DNA of 64,000 bases from Natronorubrum halalkaliphilum (GTDB lineage Archaea > Halobacteriota > Halobacteria > Halobacteriales > Natrialbaceae). The stretch covers positions 62,001 through 126,000 of the forward strand of contig NZ_WUYX01000033.1 in NCBI RefSeq assembly GCF_009834785.1, in the 5' to 3' direction. Made by a program: the position numbers and the translations under genes. Shown piece after piece: positions 55,433 to 64,000 of this stretch (positions within the stretch are counted from its first letter, which is position 1; each line of letters starts with the position of its first letter). The notes under the pieces are model-generated. The model saw only the letters and a program-made list of their open reading frames with translations. It ran no database searches and was not told where the DNA came from.

Positions 55433-58093
55433 TCAGTCGTCGATCTCGATCCCCGGCCGACCGGGTGTAGCGTTTTTCAGCACGCTGTCGTCGGCGTCGG
55501 CGGCGCGAACGACGCGCACTGGCGCGTCGAACTCGCGTTCGATCAGCCAGGCCGCTGACTCGAGGGCGGCGTGTTCCTCGCCCGGCGAGAGCGTCATCGA
55601 GAGCGCCTCGCGTTCGGCCTGCAGATCCTGGCCGTAGTCCGCCGCCGCGTCGCCTTGCTCGCGGATGTGGGACTCCTGCATGAGTTCGCCGATCAGGTTG
55701 TCGGCGTCGCTCTCGATCGCGATCTCGAGGGCGTCGTACTTCCACTCGGGAGCGATGACGACGTCGATCCCCGTCGGCTCTTCGATGCCGGCGACCTCGA
55801 CGATGTCACGGATGTCCTCGCGGGTGTTCTGGACCAGTTGGCGGCGTTTGCGAACGTGGTCGCGGTCGACCTCGGCGGTCGGCCACTCGGCGTCGGCGAC
55901 GAGGTCGTCGTTACCCAGGTCGTCCCACAGCTCCTCCGCGAGGTGGGGAGCGACCGGTGCGAGTAGGCGGACGACCGCCGACAGCCCGCGCTCGTAGGTC
56001 GCCGGATGGGGATCGGCGTGAGTGGCGTATTGCCGCAGCGTCCGCGTCAGATCCTGAGTTTCCCGCAGCGCTCGGTTGAACGTCAGATCGTCGTACTCCT
56101 CCGAGGCGATGGCGATCGTCGCGTCGATTTCCGCGTCGACGTAGCTCGCGACGGTGTCGTTCTCGCCGTCCGGCTCATCGGCGACGTAGTCTTCGACCAT
56201 CCCCTTGAGCCGGCCGAGGAACGCGTACGTCGAGCGAACACCCTCCTCGCTCCAGTCGAAGTCGCGCTCGGGCTGGGCGGCCTGCATCATAAAGAGTCGG
56301 GCCGTGTCGGCGCCGTACTCCTCGACGATCCGCTGAGGCGAGACCGTGTTCCCCTTCGATTTGGACATCTTCTCGCCCTCCAATTGGACCATCCCCTGTG
56401 CCAGCAGGTTCGTGAAGGGTTCGCGGTGCTCGAGCCCCTCGTGGTCGGCCAGCACCTTCGTGAAGAATCGGGAGTAGAGCAGGTGCATCACGGCGTGTTC
56501 GATGCCGCCGACGTACTGATCGACGGGCATCCAGTCGTTGGCCTGCTCCAAGTCGAAGGGCACGTCTTCCGCACCCGGCGAGACGTATCGCAGGAAGTAC
56601 CACGAGGAGTCGACGAAGGTGTCCATCGTGTCCGTTTCGCGAGTCGCCTCGCCACCACACTCGGGGCAGGTCGTCCGCTTCCACTCCTCGGCGGCATCCA
56701 GCGGGTTCCCGGTGGTGTTGATGAACTCCGGCAACTCCACGGGCAGGTCCTCCTCGGGAACCATGACGGCACCGCAGTCGTCGTGGCAGTGAACGACCGG
56801 AATCGGCGTTCCCCAGTACCGTTGGCGGGAGATCCCCCAGTCGCGAAGCTGGTACTGGGTGGCCTCCTCGGCGCTGTCGATCTCGTCGGTCAGCCGCTCG
56901 CGAGCCACCTCGCTCTTGAGGCCGGAGTAGTCGCCCGAGTTCACGAGCACACCGTCGTCGGTGAACGCTTCCTCGCTGACGTCCGGCGCGTCGGGGACCG
57001 TCTCGCCGTCCCAGTCCTCGGGTTTCGGCGCGATGACCGGCTTGATCTCTTCGTCCATCTTCTGTGCGAAGGCGTGGTCGCGCTCGTCGTGGCCGGGGAC
57101 GGCCATCAGGGCGCCCGTCCCGACGTCCGAGAGGACGAAGTCGGCGACGTAGACGGGGATCTCGTCGCCCGTGACGGGGTTGGTCGCGGTCAGGTCGGTC
57201 TCGACGCCGTTCGGCTCGTCGCCTTCGGGGTCAGCCTCGTGCTCGATAAACTGGCGAACGTCTTCGTCTTCCTCGGCGACCGCCTCGCTGATCGGGTGGT
57301 CCGGCGCGAGCGCGAAGAACGTCGCGCCGTGGATGGTGTCGACGCGAGTTGTGAAGGCCTCGACCGAGCCATAGCCGTCGATGGCAAAGTCCAGTTCCGT
57401 CCCGTACTGCCGGCCAATCCAGTTGCGCTGCATCTGGCGGACCGAGTTCGGCCAGCCCTCGAGGTCGTCGATGTCCTCGAGTAACTCGTCTGCGTACTCC
57501 GTAATCTTCAGGAACCACTGCTCGAGTTCGCGCTGTTCGACCGGCGTATCACAGCGCCAGCAGAGTTCGGCCTCGCCTTCGACCTGCTCGTCGGCCAGGA
57601 CCGTCTCGCAGTGGGGACACCAGTTGACCTCGGCGTCGCGGCGTTCGACCAGTCCTTCGTCGTGGAACCGGGAGAAGAGCCACTGATTCCACTGATAGTA
57701 CTCCGGCGTGCAGGTGGCGATCTCGCGATCCCAGTCGTAGCCAAAGCCCATCGCGTTCATCTGGTCGCGCATCGTGTCGATGCAGTCGAACGTCCAGTCG
57801 CGCGGGTTGGTGTCGCGTTCCTTGGCCGCGTTCTCCGCGGGCAGCCCGAAGGCGTCCCACCCCATCGGATGGAGTACCTCGTCGCCCTGCATCCGTCGGA
57901 ACCGGGCGTACGCGTCCGTAATCGTGTAGTTTCGGACGTGTCCCATGTGGAGTTTGCCCGACGGATACGGGTACATCCCGAGGACGTACGTCGGATCCTC
58001 GATATCGTCGGGCGTTCGATAGGCGTCCGCCTCGTCCCACGCCTCCTGCCAGCGCCGTTCGACCGACTCGTGGTCGTATCCCGCGTCGCTCAT
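55433..58093 (-). CDS. leuS: Leucine-tRNA ligase
   Basis: An 886-residue class I synthetase. The HIGH motif is KLHMGHVRNYT, and the KMSKS motif is EKMSKSKGN. An editing (CP1) domain lies in between, with zinc-type Cys pairs (CPHCETVLAD and CWRCDTP; CPECGGEATR). MGWDAFGLPAENAA and the order of domains look bacterial, as known for haloarchaeal LeuRS. CTATAG at 58123-58128 on the plus strand is its TATA box, about 30 nt upstream. Full length. Confidence 0.96.
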   Translation of the reverse strand: MSDAGYDHESVERRWQEAWDEADAYRTPDDIEDPTYVLGMYPYPSGKLHMGHVRNYTITDAYARFRRMQGDEVLHPMGWDAFGLPAENAAKERDTNPRDWTFDCIDTMRDQMNAMGFGYDWDREIATCTPEYYQWNQWLFSRFHDEGLVERRDAEVNWCPHCETVLADEQVEGEAELCWRCDTPVEQRELEQWFLKITEYADELLEDIDDLEGWPNSVRQMQRNWIGRQYGTELDFAIDGYGSVEAFTTRVDTIHGATFFALAPDHPISEAVAEEDEDVRQFIEHEADPEGDEPNGVETDLTATNPVTGDEIPVYVADFVLSDVGTGALMAVPGHDERDHAFAQKMDEEIKPVIAPKPEDWDGETVPDAPDVSEEAFTDDGVLVNSGDYSGLKSEVARERLTDEIDSAEEATQYQLRDWGISRQRYWGTPIPVVHCHDDCGAVMVPEEDLPVELPEFINTTGNPLDAAEEWKRTTCPECGGEATRETDTMDTFVDSSWYFLRYVSPGAEDVPFDLEQANDWMPVDQYVGGIEHAVMHLLYSRFFTKVLADHEGLEHREPFTNLLAQGMVQLEGEKMSKSKGNTVSPQRIVEEYGADTARLFMMQAAQPERDFDWSEEGVRSTYAFLGRLKGMVEDYVADEPDGENDTVASYVDAEIDATIAIASEEYDDLTFNRALRETQDLTRTLRQYATHADPHPATYERGLSAVVRLLAPVAPHLAEELWDDLGNDDLVADAEWPTAEVDRDHVRKRRQLVQNTREDIRDIVEVAGIEEPTGIDVVIAPEWKYDALEIAIESDADNLIGELMQESHIREQGDAAADYGQDLQAEREALSMTLSPGEEHAALESAAWLIEREFDAPVRVVRAADADDSVLKNATPGRPGIEIDD

Positions 58094-58122
58094 TCTTATA
58101 TACGAATGTGGCCGTCGCCGCC

Positions 58123-58128
58123 CTATAG
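58123..58128 (-). promoter_or_regulatory. TATA box for leuS
   Basis: CTATAG (self-complementary) lies 30-35 nt upstream of the ATG at 58093. A second AT-rich box (TATATAAG) is nearer the start. Confidence 0.4.
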
Positions 58129-58216
58129 CTTTCCATACACCTGTCGGTCGTGGCAGGATTGGCCCACCCCGAAAAGCGTCCGAGTTTCGACGACGGTCGC
58201 GGCAAGCACCGACTCG

Positions 58217-58633
58217 TTACTCGATATCGATCTCCCTCGAGTCGTCGCTGCCGGCGACTTTCGGGAGTCGAACCGTCAACACGCCCTCGTCGTAGCCGGC
58301 CGACACCGCCTCTTCCTCGACCGGCTCCGGCAGACGAATCCGCCGGTTCGCCGAGGTTCGGGTCCGTTCCCGGCGGAGATAGCGCCCCTCCGCGTACTCC
58401 TCGTCCTCGCGGCCGGCCTCGAGGCGCAAGGTTCCTTCCGAGAGGGTGAGGTCGATGTCGTCGGTCTCGTAGCCCGGTAAATCGGCGGTGACGAGGTACT
58501 CCTCGCCGGTGTCGACGACGTCGACCGGAACCGATCCCGGGACCTGCAGTCCGCCGCTGGTCATTCCCGATTCGACCTGCTGGCTGACGCGGTCGAGCAT
58601 TGCCTCGATATCCTCGAACGGATTTCCTCGCAT
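58217..58633 (-). CDS. Hsp20/alpha-crystallin small heat shock protein
   Basis: A 138-residue small heat shock protein. The alpha-crystallin domain runs from about residue 35 (VPVDVVDTGEEYLVTADLPG) to 130, with LTLSEGTLRLEAGR and the strand GVLTVRLPK. It holds unfolding proteins as oligomers. A TATA box (GATAAA at 58658-58663 on the plus strand) is 25-30 nt upstream. Confidence 0.93.
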   Translation of the reverse strand: MRGNPFEDIEAMLDRVSQQVESGMTSGGLQVPGSVPVDVVDTGEEYLVTADLPGYETDDIDLTLSEGTLRLEAGREDEEYAEGRYLRRERTRTSANRRIRLPEPVEEEAVSAGYDEGVLTVRLPKVAGSDDSREIDIE

Positions 58634-58657
58634 AGTCGCCGCTACGCCCTCGAACGG

Positions 58658-58663
58658 GATAAA
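58658..58663 (-). promoter_or_regulatory. TATA box for the hsp20 gene
   Basis: Minus-strand TTTATC lies 25-30 nt upstream of the ATG at 58633. Confidence 0.45.
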
Positions 58664-58693
58664 TTCTGCCCGCGACTCGAGGTCAGAAGAAAG

Positions 58694-59149
58694 TCACTCG
58701 GGCAGCGATACCAACCCGTCCTCGAGCGCGTCGAACAAGACGTCGCGCGCGTGGCCGTCCGGATCGACGTTCTCGTAGACCGCCTTCACCTCGCCGTCGG
58801 CGAGGACGAAGGTCGTCCGCGCGGTCGTTCCACCCTGTACGTCGACGCCGAACGCCGCGGCGAGTTCGGCCTCCGGATCGGCCAGCAGGTCGAACTCGAG
58901 GCCCTCCTGTTCGCAAAACGCGTCGTGGGAGTCCACGTCGTCGGTCGAGACGCCGTAGACGTCCACGCCCGCATCCGCGTAGCTCTCGCGCTCGCGCTGG
59001 AACTGATTGGCCTCGATCGTACAGCCTGGGGTGTCGTCTTTCGGGTAGAAGTAGAGGACGGTCGGATCGTCGAACTCGAGGGTGATTTCCTCGCCGTTCT
59101 GGTTCGGTGCGGTCACGGTCGGCGCGTCGGTGCCTTCCTCGAGGGTCAT
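58694..59149 (-). CDS. Peroxiredoxin, BCP/PrxQ type
   Basis: A 151-residue thioredoxin-fold peroxidase. The peroxidatic Cys is Cys43 in PKDDTPGCTIEANQF. A second Cys in DAFCEQEG lies about 48 residues later, more distant than the classic resolving Cys of BCP proteins, so its role is uncertain. It reduces hydroperoxides in the cytoplasm. It lies upstream of hsp20 in the same direction, 60 bp apart. Confidence 0.93.
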   Translation of the reverse strand: MTLEEGTDAPTVTAPNQNGEEITLEFDDPTVLYFYPKDDTPGCTIEANQFQRERESYADAGVDVYGVSTDDVDSHDAFCEQEGLEFDLLADPEAELAAAFGVDVQGGTTARTTFVLADGEVKAVYENVDPDGHARDVLFDALEDGLVSLPE

Positions 59150-59267
59150 GGGCGGGTGTACCGCGGGGATGCTGAAAACCGTTTGCGATACGATCGAATC
59201 GTCTCGACTCCCCTCCGGGTCGTCGTATTCAGCAACACCTAACAGTCCGGTATCTGTGGGTTGATCT

Positions 59268-60395
59268 ATGAATTACACGGTCCTTCGCGTCTGGGGTATC
59301 CCGATCCGGTTGAATATCTCGCTGTTCGTCTTTCTCCCGATCCTCGCGTGGCTCATCGGCAGCGGCGAACAGCTGGCGGCGTACGCGACGCTCATCAACA
59401 GCATGACGCCGGCGACGGTCGAAGCCGCACAGCTCACCGACGCCGATCGGTGGATCATCGGCACCGCCGCCGCCATCGGGCTGTTCGCGAGCGTCACGTT
59501 ACACGAACTGGGTCACGCCTGGGCGGCCATGCGCTACGACATCGAGGTCGAGTCGATCACGCTCTGGATTCTCGGCGGCCTGGCGAGCCTGACCGAGATG
59601 CCAAAGGAGTGGAACCGCGAGTTCTGGATCGCGGTCGCCGGTCCCGTCACGAGCCTCCTCGTCGGAGCTGTCTGTCTCGCCGCGCTCTTCGTGGTTCCCG
59701 AGTCGGCCACGCTCGTCGTCTTTGCTCTCGGGCTGCTCGCCGTGATGAACGTTGTGCTGGCGATTTTCAACATGCTCCCGGCGTTTCCGATGGACGGCGG
59801 CCGTGTGCTTCGAGCCGTCCTCGCCCGCAACCGCTCGTACGTCAGCGCCACACGGACGGCCGCCCGTGCCGGGATCGCGTTTGCGATCGTGTTCATCTTC
59901 CTGGGCGTGGTCGTCGCATTCAGTCCGGTTCTCGTGCTGGTGGCCCTGTTCATCTATATCGGTGCGACAACCGAATCCCGCACCGTCGTCATCGCCGAAC
60001 TGCTCTCGGGGTTCAGCGTCAGCGATCTGGTTAGCCAGTCCGAGACGGTGCCGGCCGACGCGACCGCCGAAACCATACTCGCTCGCCTGCTCAGTGCCCG
60101 CCGGACGAATCTGGCCGTCGTCGACAAGAGCGGCACGGTCGTCGGCGCGATCACCGCGTCCGCGCTACGCGATATCCGACCCGCGGAGTACGAGACCACG
60201 ACCGTCGGCGAAATCGCGACGACCGACCTTCCACGAATCGACGGCGAAACGAGCGCGTTCGACGCGCTTCAGGAACTTCGAAGCGGCCGATCGGAGGCCG
60301 TCCTCGTCGAGCGAGACGGGGTTCCAATCGGACTGGTCTCACAGGAAGATTTCACCGCGGTCCTCAATTTCCGCCGCGACACCGTCGCGTTCTGA
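59268..60395 (+). CDS. Site-2 protease family (M50) membrane metalloprotease with CBS domains
   Basis: A 375-residue intramembrane protease. The zinc site is HELGH (His79, Glu80, His83), with the second motif NMLPAFPMDGGRVLRA further on. Six or so transmembrane segments fill residues 15-235. Two CBS domains (about 250-310 and 315-370) follow and may bind nucleotides to control activity. Substrates would be membrane-tethered regulators. None is evident nearby. Confidence 0.93.
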   Translation: MNYTVLRVWGIPIRLNISLFVFLPILAWLIGSGEQLAAYATLINSMTPATVEAAQLTDADRWIIGTAAAIGLFASVTLHELGHAWAAMRYDIEVESITLWILGGLASLTEMPKEWNREFWIAVAGPVTSLLVGAVCLAALFVVPESATLVVFALGLLAVMNVVLAIFNMLPAFPMDGGRVLRAVLARNRSYVSATRTAARAGIAFAIVFIFLGVVVAFSPVLVLVALFIYIGATTESRTVVIAELLSGFSVSDLVSQSETVPADATAETILARLLSARRTNLAVVDKSGTVVGAITASALRDIRPAEYETTTVGEIATTDLPRIDGETSAFDALQELRSGRSEAVLVERDGVPIGLVSQEDFTAVLNFRRDTVAF

Positions 60396-60483
60396 GCACC
60401 CCGGTCGGCGGCCGTTCGTTACCGGTCGAAAACGGAGCGACTCGACGCGCTTCTGGCTAAATAACCAGTCTTCGCTACAACTG

Positions 60484-61290
60484 TTATCCGACCACGTGTT
60501 CGGTATCGTACGACCCCAGCCGACGGACCCAGCCCTTCTCCGCCAGGTCCTCGAGATCCTCGATCGCTTCCTTCGTCCGGGCCTCGTACAGTCCTGCCTC
60601 GATGTCGACGTGGAAGACGTAGTCACCCAGCCGCTGACCGCTCGGCCGGGACTCGACGCGCGTCAGGTTGATATCTCGATCCGCGAAGGGCTCGAGCAGT
60701 TCGAGCAGCAGGCCGGGGTAGTTCGCGTTCGGATAGACCACGAGCGAACTCTTGCCGCCCCCTTTCGAACGCGCTTCGGCGGGCGCGAGCGCGAAGAACC
60801 GCGTCGCGTTGGAATCCTGGTCCTGAATGTCCTCGGCGATCACCTCGAGACCGTCGCCACCGTTGTCGGGGTGACCGATGCCCGCCATCGACGGATCGTC
60901 GCGGGCGAATTCGACGCCCTGAGCGGTGCTCGCGACGGCTTCGAGCGTAGCGTCGGGATACTCGCGCTCGAGGTAGGAGCGACACTGTGCGAGCGCCTGC
61001 GAGTGGCTGGCAACGGTGTCGAACTCCGGACCCTGAGCGATCAGGGCGTGTCTGATCGGGGTGACGATTTCTCGGACGACGGCGACGTCGTACTCCGCGA
61101 GGGCGTCGAGGCTTTCGGTGACGCTGCCCTCGATACTGTTCTCGATCGGGATGACGCCGCGGTCGTACTCGCCGCCGGCAACGGCGTCGACGATCGAGGT
61201 CACGGACTGACGGAACTCGACCGCGTCGTCGACTGCCGTCGCTGCTCGATGTGAGTAGGTTCCTTCGGGACCCAACGTAACTGCAGTCAT
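60484..61290 (-). CDS. pheA: Prephenate dehydratase
   Basis: A 268-residue enzyme of phenylalanine synthesis that converts prephenate to phenylpyruvate. LGPEGTYSH opens it, followed by IPIENSIEGSV and the TRF motif in NATRFFAL. A C-terminal ACT domain with ESRPSGQRLGDYVFHVD binds phenylalanine for feedback. TATA-like GTATTTTGG lies about 27 nt upstream. Confidence 0.94.
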   Translation of the reverse strand: MTAVTLGPEGTYSHRAATAVDDAVEFRQSVTSIVDAVAGGEYDRGVIPIENSIEGSVTESLDALAEYDVAVVREIVTPIRHALIAQGPEFDTVASHSQALAQCRSYLEREYPDATLEAVASTAQGVEFARDDPSMAGIGHPDNGGDGLEVIAEDIQDQDSNATRFFALAPAEARSKGGGKSSLVVYPNANYPGLLLELLEPFADRDINLTRVESRPSGQRLGDYVFHVDIEAGLYEARTKEAIEDLEDLAEKGWVRRLGSYDTEHVVG

Positions 61291-61355
61291 TGGCAGGTGA
61301 TAGCGTGGACGGGGCCAAAATACCTCGGGTCGGTGTTAGTCTCGCGTGGATCGGC

Positions 61356-61721
61356 TCACGCGGTCGCCGTGACGATGTCGTCCTCGTACTCCGCGACCGC
61401 CGAGAGGACGGCGTTCCGGTCGGCTTCGTCGACGTCGAACTCCGCGAGCGTCTTCTCGAGGTGCGTGGCGATAACAGTGAAGTCCGTCCGGTTGATGCCG
61501 AGATCGTCGTGTGCGGACGCCATGTTCTCACCGGTGTAGTCGACGGGACCGCCGGCGACCGCGCTGATGAACTGCGTCTGGTGGGCCCGTTGTTTTTGCA
61601 TGTCGACGTCGTCGAAGAAGTGGGAAACTCGTTCGTCCGCCACAATTCGTTCGTAGAATCGGTCGACAACCGCCGCAATCGCGTCCTCGCCGCCGAGTCG
61701 TTCGTAGAGAGTGTCGCTCAT
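61356..61721 (-). CDS. Group I truncated haemoglobin
   Basis: A 121-residue 2/2 globin. It begins MSDTLYERLGGEDAI, and FYERIVADERVSHFF is the B-C-E region. The proximal His is in SAHDDLGIN. Such proteins bind O2 or NO and often act in NO detoxification. The start at 61721 is preceded by a TATA-like TTTATG at about 31 nt. It lies between pheA and hemC. Confidence 0.92.
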   Translation of the reverse strand: MSDTLYERLGGEDAIAAVVDRFYERIVADERVSHFFDDVDMQKQRAHQTQFISAVAGGPVDYTGENMASAHDDLGINRTDFTVIATHLEKTLAEFDVDEADRNAVLSAVAEYEDDIVTATA

Positions 61722-62053
61722 CCGCCTGCGGCTACCGGCCCGACGCACATAAACAACAGTTCGAATATATTCGCTGCGATCAGACTCGGCTGCGGTCGGT
61801 CGCGTCGATAGCGGGGAACCGGTCCGTCGGATCCGTCGGATCCCTCGTACTGGTCCGGCCCGTTCAGTCCGCCCAAGTCGTCAATCTGTCCGATCCGTCC
61901 AATCTATCCGATCCGTCCGACCGCTCGATCCAGCCGACCCGTTCAACCCGCCCACTCGCCACCCCACTCCGTCCCCCAGCCGGTAATGTCATCGAAACGG
62001 ACCCGCGCCGGTCAAGCGTGCGCTTTTCATACTCCAAGCGACGACTGATGGCT

Positions 62054-63196
62054 ATGAGAACACGCGGGACGTTGCGATTGGCGACGCGGGGCTCTACGCT
62101 CGCCCGACGACAGGCCTCACTGGTACAGGAGGCCCTCAAGGACCGACGGTACGAAGCCGAACTCGTCACCGTCGAGACGACGGGCGACCAGATCAGAGAC
62201 GAGCTAATCCACCGGCTGGGAAAGACCGGCGCGTTCGTCCGCGAACTCGACGAGCGCGTCCTCGAGGGCGACCTCGACGGCGCGATCCACTCGATGAAGG
62301 ACATGCCGACGGAGCAGCCACAGGAACTGATCACCGCGGCGGTGCCGGAACGGGGCGCGCCGGGCGACGCCCTCGTCACGCCCGACGGGTCGACGCTCGA
62401 GGAACTCCCCGACGGCGCGACCGTCGGCACCTCGAGTCTCCGACGGCGCGCGCAGTTGCTCTCGGAGCGCCCCAATCTCGAAATCGAACCGCTGCGCGGG
62501 AACGTGGATACGCGCCTCGAGAAGCTACTCGCGCCCGCGTTACAGGCCGAGCATCAGGAGCGCACGGAGGCCGATAAGGAACGCAAGGGTAACACCGGCG
62601 ACGAGGATTTCGAACCCGAGTTCGACCGGACGGCCGACGAGTGGTTCGACGGCCTTTCGGAACTCGAGAAGCAGGCCCTCGGCCGCGAGGTCGAGACCGA
62701 GTACGATGCGATCGTCCTCGCACAGGCGGGCCTCGAGCGCAGCGGGTTAGAACACTACGTTGAGTACCAGGAACTGCCCACGTCGACGTTCGTCCCCGCG
62801 CCGGGCCAGGGTGCGCTCGCGGTGACGGCGACCGACGGCGAGACGGCCCGGGAGATTCAGTCCGCGATCGACCACCCCCGCAGTCGCGTCGAGACGACGG
62901 TCGAACGGAGCATTCTCGCGGAACTCGGCGGCGGCTGTATCGCCCCGGTCGGCATCTACGCGGTGCTTCAGGGCGAGTACGTTCACGCCAGCGTCACCGT
63001 CTTCGACCGCGACGGCAAGGAGTCGGTGACCGGGAGCCGCGATCTGCCGGTCGAAACCCACGCCGAAGCCGCACGGGAGTTTGCCCGCGACCTGTCCGAG
63101 CGCGGTGCGGCCACGCTCATCGAACGGGCGCGGGACGACGCCGACGGGACCGACAATACTGACGTTGCCGAGGATGATAAGCCGATGGGGAAGTAG
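62054..63196 (+). CDS. hemC: Hydroxymethylbilane synthase (porphobilinogen deaminase)
   Basis: A 380-residue enzyme that joins four porphobilinogens in tetrapyrrole synthesis. LRLATRGSTLARRQA opens it. HSMKDMPTEQP and LRGNVDTRLEKL are active-site blocks, and the dipyrromethane cofactor Cys is Cys295 in GGGCIAPVG. An acidic insert of about 60 residues separates RLEKL from YDAIVLAQAGL, probably a haloarchaeal surface loop. An ATG at 62048 is an alternative start. It is followed by a uroporphyrinogen methyltransferase gene after 13 bp. Confidence 0.95.
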   Translation: MRTRGTLRLATRGSTLARRQASLVQEALKDRRYEAELVTVETTGDQIRDELIHRLGKTGAFVRELDERVLEGDLDGAIHSMKDMPTEQPQELITAAVPERGAPGDALVTPDGSTLEELPDGATVGTSSLRRRAQLLSERPNLEIEPLRGNVDTRLEKLLAPALQAEHQERTEADKERKGNTGDEDFEPEFDRTADEWFDGLSELEKQALGREVETEYDAIVLAQAGLERSGLEHYVEYQELPTSTFVPAPGQGALAVTATDGETAREIQSAIDHPRSRVETTVERSILAELGGGCIAPVGIYAVLQGEYVHASVTVFDRDGKESVTGSRDLPVETHAEAAREFARDLSERGAATLIERARDDADGTDNTDVAEDDKPMGK

Positions 63197-63209
63197 CGAT
63201 CAGACGGAG

Positions 63210-64000
63210 ATGGCTGAAGACACTATCGACCCCGCTCCCGGAACCGTCTATCTCGTCGGGAGCGGACCCGGTGATCCCGATCTGCTGACCATCAAAGCCA
63301 AGCGCCTGCTCGAAACCGCTGACATCGTGCTCCACGACAAGCTACCGGGGCCGGAAATCATCGAACTGCTTCCCGCAGGTCGCCGCGAAGACGTCGGAAA
63401 ACGCGCACACGGCGACAATCGAACACCCCAGTCCGAGATCAACGAGCGGTTAGTCGAACTCGCCCGCGAGGGTAACTCCGTCGTTCGGCTCAAAGGCGGC
63501 GACTCGTTCGTCTTCGGCCGCGGCGGCGAAGAGGCCGAGTATCTCGCCGCTCGCGACGTCCCGTTCGAGGTGGTTCCGGCCGTTACGTCCGCCATCGCTG
63601 CACCCGCGGTAGCCGGCATTCCGGTGACCCACCGCGATCACGCCTCTTCCGTTTCGTTCGTCACGGGCCACGAAGATCCGAACAAACCGGAGTCGACCGT
63701 CGACTGGGAGGCCCTCGCAGCGACTGGTGGAACCATCGTCGTCCTCATGGGAGTCACTCGGTTACCCGATTACACGAGAGCGCTCCGCGACGCCGGGATG
63801 CGACCCGAAACGCCCGTCGCGCTCGTCGAACGCGGTACCTGGCCCACCCAACAGGTCGGCACGGGCACGCTCGAAACGATCGTCGACGTTCGCGACGAGA
63901 ACGGCATTTCGCCACCCGCCGTGACGGTAATCGGCGACGTCGCCGGGACCCGCGACTCGGTCGTCGAGTTCCTTCGGAACGATTACGGCGACGCCGGCGA
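63210..64000 (+). CDS. Uroporphyrinogen-III C-methyltransferase (partial at window end)
   Basis: A SUMT-type methyltransferase on the route to sirohaem and cobalamin, visible for about 263 residues before the window ends. VYLVGSGPGDPDLLTIKA is the first signature, followed by GDSFVFGRGGEEAEYL, PAVTSAIAAPAVAGIPVTHR and VTGHEDP. It is co-directional with hemC. A hemD gene would be expected next but lies outside the window. Confidence 0.93.
   Translation, partial: MAEDTIDPAPGTVYLVGSGPGDPDLLTIKAKRLLETADIVLHDKLPGPEIIELLPAGRREDVGKRAHGDNRTPQSEINERLVELAREGNSVVRLKGGDSFVFGRGGEEAEYLAARDVPFEVVPAVTSAIAAPAVAGIPVTHRDHASSVSFVTGHEDPNKPESTVDWEALAATGGTIVVLMGVTRLPDYTRALRDAGMRPETPVALVERGTWPTQQVGTGTLETIVDVRDENGISPPAVTVIGDVAGTRDSVVEFLRNDYGDAG

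Noticed and set aside
55433-58093. Horizontal transfer event specific to this strain for leuS
   Set aside because: Bacterial-type LeuRS is general in haloarchaea as far as I know, so it is not evidence of a recent local transfer.

Overview
The window is haloarchaeal chromosomal DNA (class Halobacteria). It is GC-rich with acidic proteins. TATA boxes sit about 25-30 nt upstream of many start codons, as expected for leaderless transcripts. The markers are archaeal: thermosome, aIF1/SUI1, RIO1 kinase and a Krr1/Dim2-type KH protein. They stand beside the UvrBC, LigA and bacterial-looking LeuS that haloarchaea carry. I cannot name the genus from sequence alone.

Positions 1 to about 32.2 kb form an accessory catabolic island for nucleobases and related cyclic amides. 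It holds two NCS2 nucleobase permeases, one NCS1 (CodB-like) permease and an MFS carrier. There are two cytosine-deaminase-type amidohydrolases, two dihydropyrimidinase/hydantoinase-type enzymes and an M20 ureido-acid amidohydrolase. A class III aminotransferase is translationally coupled to an aldehyde:ferredoxin oxidoreductase and a MoaD-like protein. A PF04199 cyclase and a complete xanthine-dehydrogenase-type molybdenum hydroxylase (FAD, 2Fe-2S and Mo subunits) follow, with CoxG, MocA and XdhC as maturation factors and an IclR regulator. An S15 hydrolase, a VOC protein, a soluble PAS chemotransducer, a zinc alcohol dehydrogenase and a UspA protein are interspersed. My leading reading is uptake of a base, deamination, ring opening, decarbamoylation, transamination and oxidation of the semialdehyde by the tungsten/molybdenum AOR. 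The Mo hydroxylase would act on a purine, pyrimidine or N-heterocycle. No dihydropyrimidine dehydrogenase, uricase or barbiturase is visible here.

From 32.2 to 33.1 kb is an AT-rich, apparently gene-free gap. From 33.1 kb to the end is core genome: uvrB, a GNAT gene, aIF1, uvrC, an ABC exporter pair, a TnpB-only IS605-family element with a frameshifted tnpB, an ArsA/Get3 ATPase, a lipoprotein and ligA. These are followed by a 2Fe-2S ferredoxin, rio1, trpS, a phosphoesterase, the KH protein, the thermosome, an ornithine cyclodeaminase/alanine dehydrogenase-family gene and a DUF2071 gene. The window ends with leuS, hsp20, a peroxiredoxin, a site-2 protease, pheA, a truncated haemoglobin, hemC and a truncated uroporphyrinogen-III methyltransferase gene.

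A recurrent oddity is that many convergent gene junctions in the island are filled with degenerate 6-, 8- or 18-nt tandem repeats. In one case (mocA/xdhC) the repeat is translated on both strands as overlapping acidic tails. No rRNA, tRNA or CRISPR array was recognised.
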